From Opitutia bacterium (GTDB lineage: Bacteria; Verrucomicrobiota; Verrucomicrobiia; Opitutales; Opitutaceae): a DNA stretch of 64,000 nt. Position numbers and translations under genes: made by a program. The notes under the pieces are model-generated. The model had not been told where the DNA came from. It saw nothing but the letters and a program-made list of their open reading frames with translations, and did not search any database. Below are positions 53,837 through 62,000 of this stretch, in pieces; the first letter of the stretch is position 1; every line of letters begins with the position of its first letter. Where the stretch lies: the NCBI GenBank assembly GCA_016217595.1, contig JACRHS010000011.1, positions 62,001-126,000 of the forward strand, given 5' to 3'.

Positions 53837-54949
53837 ATGCGTCTCGGTCCCTACGAGCTGACGTCGAACCTCGCGCTGGCGCCGCTCGCCGGCTACACCA
53901 ACCTGCCCATGCGGCTCACGCTGCGGGAGCTGGGCGGGCTCGGCTGGGCGGTGACCGATCTCGTCAACGCGCGCTCGTTGCTCGAACGCAATCGCAACGC
54001 CCTGCGGCTCGTCGCGCGCCATCCCGACGACCAGCCGATGGCCATCCAGCTTTTCGGCGCGGTGCCCGAGGAGATGCGCGACGCCGCGGTCGTCTGCCAG
54101 GAGCTCGGCGCGCAGGGCGTCGACATCAACATGGGTTGCCCCGTGCACAAGGTCGTAAAAATCGGCGGCGGCTCCGCGATGATGACGGAGCTGACCAAGA
54201 CGGCGGCGTTGGTGCGCGGCATGGTCGCCGCGGTGAAAATTCCGGTCACGGTCAAAATGCGTCTCGGGTGGGACGACGCCAACCTCACCGCGCCCGACCT
54301 CGTGCGCGTGCTGGAGGATGTCGGCGTGGCGGCGATCTGCATTCACGGCCGCACGCGCGCGCAAGGTTTCGGCGGCACCGTCAACCTCGCCGGCATCCGC
54401 GCCGTGGTGCAGGCGGCGCGCGCGATTCCGGTGCTGGGCAACGGCGACGTCACTTCGCCGGAAGCGGCGCGGCACATGATCGCGGAAACCGGTTGCGCCG
54501 GCGTCGCCATCGGGCGCGGCGCGTTCTACGATCCGTGGATTTTCCGGCGGACCGCGGAGTATCTGCGCACCGGCGAACTCGCACCCGAGCCGTCGCTGAC
54601 CGAGCGCGTCCGTGTGATGCGGCGGCATCTGGAGCGCTATTGCGAATTCTACGGCGAGGAGACGGGCGTGAAGTTTTTCCGCAAGGTCGCGCCGTGGTAC
54701 GCGCGGCGGTTCGGGCCGGCGAAGATGTTCAAGCAACGCGTCGTGAAGATGACGACGCGCGCCGATTTCGAGGCGGCGCTCGCGGAGTTTTTCGAGTGGC
54801 GGAAACCGTTCTGCGACGAGCGCGGCGAGTTGTTGGCCAAATACCAGCCCGCGCCGCTCACCGCTTCGTTCATGCGCCCGGCCGGTGAGAGCGCGGGCGA
54901 TGCCGGTCAGGCCATCCCCGTGCCCAAGGGGCCGGTGGAGTTCTGGTGA
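53837..54949 (+). CDS. dusB: tRNA-dihydrouridine synthase, DusB-like
   Basis: A 370-residue FMN enzyme that reduces specific uridines in tRNA using NADPH. The TIM barrel shows LAPLAGYTNLPMR, the catalytic Cys101 in DINMGCPVHKVVK, VTVKMRLGWDD, ICIHGRTRAQGF and IPVLGNGDVTSPEAA, with the FMN phosphate site at GVAIGRGAF. A helical domain completes it (SLTERVRVMRRHLERYCEF). The NMGCP-x2-KV motif favours the DusB subgroup. The C-terminal tail after about 345 is longer than usual and low in complexity. Confidence 0.93.
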   Translation: MRLGPYELTSNLALAPLAGYTNLPMRLTLRELGGLGWAVTDLVNARSLLERNRNALRLVARHPDDQPMAIQLFGAVPEEMRDAAVVCQELGAQGVDINMGCPVHKVVKIGGGSAMMTELTKTAALVRGMVAAVKIPVTVKMRLGWDDANLTAPDLVRVLEDVGVAAICIHGRTRAQGFGGTVNLAGIRAVVQAARAIPVLGNGDVTSPEAARHMIAETGCAGVAIGRGAFYDPWIFRRTAEYLRTGELAPEPSLTERVRVMRRHLERYCEFYGEETGVKFFRKVAPWYARRFGPAKMFKQRVVKMTTRADFEAALAEFFEWRKPFCDERGELLAKYQPAPLTASFMRPAGESAGDAGQAIPVPKGPVEFW

Positions 54950-54998
54950 AGGCCGACTGCCCGTCCGCGCTCGCGGCTGCGGGCAGCGCATCACGAGC

Positions 54999-56588
54999 TC
55001 AATATTTCCGCGTGACCTTCGCGCCGGTGGAATCAGAGAACGTGATCGTCTTTTTGTCGGCGTCCACGCTGTCGAAGACGATGCCGAGACTCTGATCGAT
55101 CACCTCGCCCGCGCGCACGATGCGGCCGTTGAGATGAGCGCGCGGCTGGCTTCCCTGGAAAACACCCTTGATGACCGCGTTCGAGACGAAGCGGCGAAAT
55201 TCCGCTGAAGCCGCAGGTACTGCGAGCACCTCGTTGGAGGTCGCAGTAACACCCGGTGCGATGGTGGTGCTCGCGCTGGCCACCTGTACCGGTGCCGGTT
55301 TGGGAGCAGTCGTCGCCGCAGGGGGCATTCCCTGGCTCGGCGGCGGACCGCTGATCGCGCGTTGATCGGGCACATCGCGACCTTCCACCATCGCGTCGAC
55401 GCGAGCCTGCTCGCTATTACGACGGGCGGCGACGACATCCTGTGTCTTGTCGATGGCCTTCTTCGGCACGGTCGCGAGCTGGTTCATCGTCGCCGAAGGT
55501 GTAATGGCGGGCGCGGCGGCGGAAGGCGCGGGACTGGCTGCCGCCGGCGCCGGGGTCGGAGCCGGTGTGGAAGCCGCCGGGGCCGGTTTGACGGATTTCA
55601 CCACGGGCTTCGGCGGCGGAGGCGGGGGCGGACTATCCATGAACAGGCGATAGGCCACGCCGCCCAACAACACCACGACCAGACCAGCAACCACGAGCAG
55701 CAACGTGCGCTTGTTCATCCGCGGAGCTTTGGCCACTGGCTTGGCCGGCGGCTCTGGCATCGGCACTTCCCCGGCGGGGGCACGGATATGCGGAACCTTC
55801 GCGAGAATTTTTGTCTTCGGCGCAGGGACGTTGGCCGGCGGAAGAGGCGGAGGAGCCACCACGTTAATCGGCTCTGCCCCCGCAGGCGCTTCGGGTGCTA
55901 CAGCGGCAGGCGGAGGCGCCGGTGGCGGTGCGGGAGGCGGCGGAATCATTTTTTCGCCACCCGGAATTTGCGGGATAGGCGCACCTGGGTCAGGCGGACG
56001 CTTGGGCGCGGGAGCGGGCGACGCGGCCTCGGCCGCAGGTGCGGCAACCTTGGGCCGGAACTTAAATTTGGGCGCACCTTCTGGAGTTGCGCCACTCGCC
56101 TCAGGCATGGGTGGCGGGGGCGGCGGCGGGGGTGCGGTTACGGCACCGATCGGAGGCAACGACAACGGAGGCGGCTCGATGGCCGCGGGCCCCGTGGCAA
56201 CGGGCTCGGGCGACGGAGGTTCTGCTGCCGGCGGCGTATCCGAAGCCGGCGTGGCCGCCTGCGGATTCACGGCTAGCCGCGGCTTCAAACGAACCCGGGG
56301 TTCGCCAGCGGGCGCTTCCGGGGAACCCGCAGCTGGCGGCGTCATCGGCACGGCCGGCACCGGAGCAACAGGAGTCGCGCCAGCAGGCGCGGCGGGTCGG
56401 AGCTGAATCTTCGGGCGCGGAGCCGTCTCGGCCGGAGTATCTCCCGCGGGCGCAGGCGCTGGCGCGGCCGGCTCCACGGCGCCGGGAGCGGGGGCCGGCG
56501 GGGTGGCAGGAGTCGTCGACGCGGCTTCGCCCTCGGTGCGGAGACGAGGTTTCAAACGAAGGACCGGCGGCTGAGACTCATCGCTCAT
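54999..56588 (-). CDS. Pro/Ala-rich single-helix membrane protein with repeated R-x-K-P-R motifs
   Basis: A 529-residue protein. The cytoplasmic-side part (about 1-295) is a disordered Pro/Ala/Glu region. It holds four spaced copies of a short basic motif: LRLKPRLRTEG, KIQLRPAAPAG, VRLKPRLAVNP and FKFRPKVAAP. One helix follows (about 299-320, LLLVVAGLVVVLLGGVAYRLF). After another Pro/Ala linker comes a small folded beta domain (about 460-529, KGVFQGSQPRAHLNGRIVRAGE ... KTITFSDSTGAKVTRKY). That domain resembles the small domains of GspB/PilP-type secretion proteins, which is a weak resemblance only. Function unknown; a bridging protein spanning the inner membrane is a reasonable picture. Confidence 0.75.
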   Translation of the reverse strand: MSDESQPPVLRLKPRLRTEGEAASTTPATPPAPAPGAVEPAAPAPAPAGDTPAETAPRPKIQLRPAAPAGATPVAPVPAVPMTPPAAGSPEAPAGEPRVRLKPRLAVNPQAATPASDTPPAAEPPSPEPVATGPAAIEPPPLSLPPIGAVTAPPPPPPPPMPEASGATPEGAPKFKFRPKVAAPAAEAASPAPAPKRPPDPGAPIPQIPGGEKMIPPPPAPPPAPPPAAVAPEAPAGAEPINVVAPPPLPPANVPAPKTKILAKVPHIRAPAGEVPMPEPPAKPVAKAPRMNKRTLLLVVAGLVVVLLGGVAYRLFMDSPPPPPPPKPVVKSVKPAPAASTPAPTPAPAAASPAPSAAAPAITPSATMNQLATVPKKAIDKTQDVVAARRNSEQARVDAMVEGRDVPDQRAISGPPPSQGMPPAATTAPKPAPVQVASASTTIAPGVTATSNEVLAVPAASAEFRRFVSNAVIKGVFQGSQPRAHLNGRIVRAGEVIDQSLGIVFDSVDADKKTITFSDSTGAKVTRKY

Positions 56589-56685
56589 GGCGGTAGCAAA
56601 ACGATTTCCTTGCGCAGAGAAAACAAAAAGATGGTCTCGCGGTCAGGAATCACCAACGCATAGCCTTCGATCCACACTTTTCCGC

Positions 56686-56946
56686 ATGACGACCCGTTTC
56701 GCCTTCACACTCCTCGCCGCAATGCTCGCGCTCGCTGGCTCCGCCTGCCGCAGCTCCAAGACGCCCAAGCCGAGCTCCGCCGTCGCCACCGAAGTCGAAG
56801 CCGGCTTCAAGCAGCGCTGGATCGACAAACGCACCGCCGAACTCACCGCCACGGGCAAATCGGCCGACGAGGCCCGGACGCAGGCCGACAAAGAGTTCCG
56901 CGATAATTACAGCTACCTGCGCGCGCCCGCTAACGGGCGGCGCTGA
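56686..56946 (+). CDS. Small lipoprotein
   Basis: An 86-residue protein with a lipobox-like leader (LLAAMLALAGSAC). A short charged helical region follows (VEAGFKQRWIDKRTAELTATG). It starts at ATG 56686, and the upstream in-frame part has no leader. It lies 3 bases before rarD, so the two are probably co-transcribed. No family recognised. Confidence 0.7.
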   Translation: MTTRFAFTLLAAMLALAGSACRSSKTPKPSSAVATEVEAGFKQRWIDKRTAELTATGKSADEARTQADKEFRDNYSYLRAPANGRR

Positions 56947-56949
56947 GTC

Positions 56950-57849
56950 ATGCCGGCGGCCGAAGTCACGGCCCCGTCGTCCCGCGGCGCCCTGGCCGCC
57001 GGGGTGTGTTATGTGATGTGGGGTTTGTTTCCGCTCTATTGGAAACAGCTCGCAGCCATCGATGCGCGGGAACTGATCGCACATCGCATCGTGTGGTCGC
57101 TGGCGTTTGTCGCCGCCGCCACGACCGCGACCGGCGCCTGGGGCACAATCCGCGCGGCGCTCGCGACCCGGCGGTCGTTGGCCGCCAATCTCCTCACGGG
57201 GGCGTTGCTTTCGGTCAACTGGCTGGTGTTCGTCTGGGGCGTCAACCACGGGCACATTCTCGAAACCAGCCTCGGCTATTTCCTCGTGCCGCTGGTCAAC
57301 GTCGCGCTCGGGCGGCTGGTGTTGCACGAGCATTTGCGCCCCGCCCAATGGGCCGCCATCGCCTGCGCCGCGGCCGGTGTGGCGTTGCAGCTGCTCCACG
57401 TCGGCCGGCTGCCGTGGATCGCGCTGGCGCTCGCGGCCACGTTTGGCGCGTACGGCTTGTTGCGCAAACGCTCGCCACTCGGCTCGCTCGCCGGCCTCAC
57501 CGTCGAGACCCTGTTGCTCGCGCCGCTCGCCCTCGCCTACCTGTACTGGTGCCACCGCCAGGGCACAGGCGCGCTCGGCCGGGTGAGTCTGCGCGAACAC
57601 GCATTCGTGCTCAGTGCGGGCGTGGTCACGGCCGTGCCGCTGCTGTTGTTCGCGTACGGCGCGCGCCGCATCCGGCTGACCACACTGGGGCTCCTGCAAT
57701 ACCTCGCGCCCACCGGCTCATTTCTCGTCGGCGTGTTCGTGTACGGGGAGGCGTTCGACCACGACCGGCTGCTGGCGTTCGCCTGCATCTGGCTCGGCCT
57801 CGCCCTCTACACGGCCGACAACCTGCGCCAACTCGCCCGCCGCAACTGA
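56950..57849 (+). CDS. rarD: RarD/EamA-family membrane transporter
   Basis: A 299-residue protein with ten helices in two EamA halves. RarD features are present: GVCYVMWGLFPLYWKQL at the start, ELIAHRIVWSL, LLTGALLSVNWLVFVWGVNHGH, ETSLGYFLVPLVNVALG and QYLAPTGSFLVGVFVYGE. The family is named from an E. coli chloramphenicol-sensitivity protein, and substrates remain poorly defined. Length is normal. Confidence 0.9.
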   Translation: MPAAEVTAPSSRGALAAGVCYVMWGLFPLYWKQLAAIDARELIAHRIVWSLAFVAAATTATGAWGTIRAALATRRSLAANLLTGALLSVNWLVFVWGVNHGHILETSLGYFLVPLVNVALGRLVLHEHLRPAQWAAIACAAAGVALQLLHVGRLPWIALALAATFGAYGLLRKRSPLGSLAGLTVETLLLAPLALAYLYWCHRQGTGALGRVSLREHAFVLSAGVVTAVPLLLFAYGARRIRLTTLGLLQYLAPTGSFLVGVFVYGEAFDHDRLLAFACIWLGLALYTADNLRQLARRN

Positions 57850-57869
57850 TGCCCGTAGCGGGGGGCGTC

Positions 57870-58007
57870 ATACCAACAAGCCCAAGCATTCTGATTTTGA
57901 ACAAAAGCAAACGAAGATAAAGAAGTCCGATTCAGTCTGCGCTTTGTGCGCTTCGTTTCCTTCGTTAGCTTTTGTTCAATGGCCTAAATTCAGGAGGAGT
58001 TTGGTAT
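57870..58007. repeat. Palindromic intergenic element (MITE- or REP-like)
   Basis: Outer arms ataccaa/ttggtat (57870-57876 and 58001-58007) enclose inner 18-base arms (57899-57916 and 57960-57977) that are complementary at 17 of 18 positions. The centre is AT-richer than its surroundings. It lies between the converging rarD and TSUP genes. Confidence 0.6.
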
Positions 58008-58066
58008 CAGGAGGCCGTCAACCTCACGAGAGCACGCCGAGCATATCGGAAACAGCCGCACGCCGC

Positions 58067-58843
58067 TCAACGCAGATAATTCACCCACAGGAGCCGGGCG
58101 ATCACCAGCACGACCATCGTGAAAAACACCGGTTGCACGAAACGACTGCCGCGCTGCATCACCAGCTTCGCGCCGATTCGCGCCCCGAGAAACTGGCCCG
58201 CGGCCATCGTAAGACCGGCATCGAGCACCAGCTGCCCGTTGAGCGCGAAAAACGCGAGCGCGGTGAGGTTGCTGGTGGCGTTCATCACCTTGGTGTAGCC
58301 GGTGGCGCGCAGGAAATCCTGCCCGAGCAGCAAAATCAGCGCGATGGTCCAGAACGATCCCGTGCCCGGGCCGAAGAAGCCGTCGTAGAACCCGAGCCCC
58401 AGTCCGAAGAGAACGAAAAACGCCCGACGCTCCATGCGCGCCGGCCGCTCGTGTTGTCCGACCTTGGGGCGGACGACCATGTAGATCACGATGGCCGCGA
58501 GCAGCCACGGGATGAGTTTCCCGAGCGCCTGCGCATCGAGCAGCTGCACGCAACCGCTGCCGGCCAACGCGCCCACCGCGGTGCAAACGATGCCCAGCCC
58601 GCATTCGCGCAAATCGACGACACGACCCTGCGCGTAGTGCATGGCCGCCGACACCGAGCCGAACGACGCCTGCAGCTTGTTGGTGCCGAGTGCGAGCGGC
58701 GCGGGCAGCCCGAGATTGAGCAACACCGGCACGGTGATCAGCCCGCCGCCACCCGCCATGGCATCGACCAACCCCGCCACCCCGCCCGCCACGAACAGCA
58801 GCGGATAAGCCCAATACGAAAGCGTTGGCAGGGTGAGGAGCAT
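58067..58843 (-). CDS. TSUP-family permease (TauE/SafE-like)
   Basis: A 258-residue protein from ATG 58843 (MLLTLPTLSYWAYPLLFVAGG) with about eight helices. It has the TSUP signature AGLVDAMAGGGGLITVPVLL and its second-half echo GFYDGFFGPGTGSFWTIALI. Family members export or import sulfite, sulfoacetate and other organosulfur anions. The substrate here is unknown. The 48-codon frame extension upstream is not membrane-like and was not used. Confidence 0.9.
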   Translation of the reverse strand: MLLTLPTLSYWAYPLLFVAGGVAGLVDAMAGGGGLITVPVLLNLGLPAPLALGTNKLQASFGSVSAAMHYAQGRVVDLRECGLGIVCTAVGALAGSGCVQLLDAQALGKLIPWLLAAIVIYMVVRPKVGQHERPARMERRAFFVLFGLGLGFYDGFFGPGTGSFWTIALILLLGQDFLRATGYTKVMNATSNLTALAFFALNGQLVLDAGLTMAAGQFLGARIGAKLVMQRGSRFVQPVFFTMVVLVIARLLWVNYLR

Positions 58844-59005
58844 GGTGACGGATGGCGTCAAAGCGACGGCGCATGATCCCAACTTCCAGCGCCAAATGAC
58901 CATCGCAAAAGCACAACCGTGTCGCACGAGCTGGTTATGTGCAAAGAGCGACCTGACGAAAAAACCGTCAGATCGCTCCATCACCAAAAACCGACAGGAT
59001 CCGGC

Positions 59006-62000
59006 TCAGAGCGGCGTCAATGCGATGGTGATTTCGAGACTGGATTTGCCGTCGATCAGCCTGGCTTTCTGCGCGTCGTACACGGTGATCCATTGCGCCG
59101 CCGGGGTGTATCCGGGCGCAAAGGCTTTGATCAGCTTCGCATTTTCCGCGCTATTGAGCGGCACCGGCGCGCCCGTCCAACGGAAGCTGAAAAGTCCGGC
59201 AGGACCGGCGGCCGTGACGGTTTCCTCGTAGGTGTCGTTAGGCGGCACCGGATTTTGGCGATTCCACACTCGCAACGTCGATCCCGTGATCGGCAAACCG
59301 GTCTGCGCGTTGACCACCTTCACCACGACCGCAGTCAGATCGGGCAATGTGGCGGCGGCGCTGGAAGCATTGCGATAGGGTCCGTTAATCACGCCCCGTG
59401 TCGCTGGCGCAAAGCTCGTGATATCGAGCAAGGTGCTCAAGGCCATCGGCGAGCCGAGGCGTGGGTTGGCATGGGCATTGGCCGTCAGCGGATCGGACCA
59501 ATAATCGAAGCGCGCATTCCAAAACGCATCCGGGGTGGCGCTGTCCACGTCCGCCACATCGGCCAAAACTGGCACGACACCCGAGGCGTCGTGCAACCCG
59601 CCGAGCGACGCATAGTCGCCCGCCCCGGCCTGGAAGGCGCGTTCAAACCCGCGTAGGATCAGATGCAATTGCCGCCAATACTGCGCCAGCGCAGGCGTGC
59701 CATTGGCGAGCGAGCTGGGATCGTGGATTTGGTCCCACCGCAGTTCACGGACCCCACCGGCGCCAGAGGAATCGACCCCGACGCTGCCGCCATAGGTTCC
59801 GACCGAGGGATTATCGGTAGCCGTGGCGTATACCCACAATTCAAAATCTGAATTGGGCAGCCAACCGCCGCTTATCGTGCCGGAGAAGGGATCCGCGGCC
59901 GCAACCGTCACATCGTTCAGCGGATCGAACGGCAGAAAGACACGCAGGGTTTCGCGCGAAAAGACCTGCGTGACATGCGCAGCATATTGCGCCAGACGAC
60001 TGCGCACATCGGCGATCGGCAGACTGCCGATGAGATCCGGATGCACAAAGAACCGCAGCCGAAGGATGCCGAGCGAGGTGTAGGATGTGAAAAGCGGCAA
60101 CGACTGCCCGCTAAAAAGCGTGACCGATTGCGTGCTGGGCGTGCTGTAACCAGCATGGGCGCGATATTCGATGAGGTGAGGCACATCGAAAGCCAGATTA
60201 GCCACTGTGGCTCCGCTGGCCTGCCACGCGCCGCCATCCACGCGCCATTGCGCCGAGAATGGATAAAGCGACACCGTCAGCTGCGCCAAAGGACTGTAAG
60301 AGCGACTGAATTGCCGTTGCTCGCCGCTGTACAGCGTCACCGTTTCCGATGACGGCGCCACATACCCCACCGCCGGAGCGTACTCGACCATATGTGGCAT
60401 ATCGAAAGCCAGATTAGCCACGGTGGCTCCGCTGGCCTGCCACGCGCCGCCATCCACGCGCCACTGCGCCGAGAATGGATAAAGCGACACCGTCAGCTGC
60501 GCCAAAGGAGTGTAAGAGCGACTGAATTGCCGTTGCTCGCCGCTGTACAGCGTCACCGCTTCCGATGGCGGCGCCACATACCCCGCCGCCGGAGCGTACT
60601 CGACCGTGTGCGGCACATTGAAAGCCAGATTAGCCACGGTGGCTCCGCTGGCCTGCCACGCGCCGCCATCCACTCGCCACTGCGCCGTGTATGGCGTGAG
60701 CGACACCGTGAGCTGCGCCAAAGGAGTGTAATAACGATAGAGCGTGAGTGGCTGGCCACTCGTGAACACAACGGTTTCCGCACTCGGGCTGACATAACCC
60801 GGCAGGTCCTTGTATTCGATCAGATGCGAACCAGACGCGAGATTCCACACGCCGTCGCCACTGGCCAACCAAGCCCCGCCGTCGATCCGCCATTGGGCCG
60901 TGTAAGGATTGAGCGAAATGCTCAGATCGAGGTTATGTCGGTAATTCCGCGTAAGCGCCACCGCCTCCGCACTGCCCAGCACGAGCGTTTCCCCATAGGG
61001 AGTGCTGTAATCCGCAACCGGAGCATATTCTAGGTAGTAGCTTCCAGGAACCAATCCCGGAACGGACGCTCCGCTCGCAAGCCATATGGTGCTGGCGGGT
61101 CCACCCACGGGCGAAATTCGCCACTGCGCGTTGGCCGGGGTGGTTGTGACGGTGACCTGCCCCGGCAACGCAAGGTAGGCGCGGTTCAGCACCACCTCCT
61201 GCGACGCAGCAAGCGTAAGCGTTTCCGTCGTCGGCGAACCATAGTTCATGATGGCAGCATACTCGATCGTGTAACTACCGGGGGCCAAGCCCATGACTGT
61301 AGCGGAACCGAGCTGCCACGCACCTGAGGGAGATGCGCCGGAATAAATGCGCCACTGCCCCTGCTGGAGATTTAGCCCCACCGAAACCGTGGCGGTGGCG
61401 ATGGCTTGATAGGTACGCGTCAGGCTGAGGCTCTGCCCCGCAACACCAACCTTGATGTACTCGGCAGGTGGCGTGATGTAGCCCGCGATGGGTTCATATT
61501 CGTAAAAGTGCGCAACACCAGCCTCGGACCACGCCGATGCCCCGCTATTCGCCCATGCTCCGCCATCGATCCGGAAACGCCCCTGTGCTGGATTGAGCGT
61601 GATCCGCACTCCCGCATACCCAGAACTATAGGTCCAATCGAGCCGCGTCACTTCCGTGGCATTGACCTGGACGCTCGTCGGCATGGGGGTGACATATCCG
61701 GGCACCGCCGCAAATTCGAGCGAGTGCGCCCCCGTCGCGAGCCCACCGAGGGTAACACCGCTGTCATTCCAAGCGCCGCCATCAACCCGCCATTGCGCGG
61801 TGGCGGGTGTCGTCTTGACGCTCAGCAGGCCGGGCGTCAGTGGCGTGTAAAGGAAACTAACGCTACGGGAGTCGCCCGCATTGAGCGAGATCGTCTGAGA
61901 AAGCGGGGTCGCAAAGCCCGGCTCGGAAGAGAATTCAAGAAGGTGGGAACCGGCGAGAAGGTCCGCAGCTGCAGTCCCGGCGGGGAGCCACGCCCCCCCA

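Noticed and set aside
51980..54994. Very long minus-strand open frame (1004 codons) opposite patB and dusB
   Set aside because: It is antisense to two well-supported genes, has no recognisable domain and is Arg/Gly/His-rich, as expected of shadow frames in GC-rich DNA.
60192..60839. Regularly spaced direct repeats that might suggest a CRISPR array
   Set aside because: The 216-base period is a multiple of three, lies in an open reading frame and encodes protein repeats. There are no short repeats with unique spacers and no cas genes.
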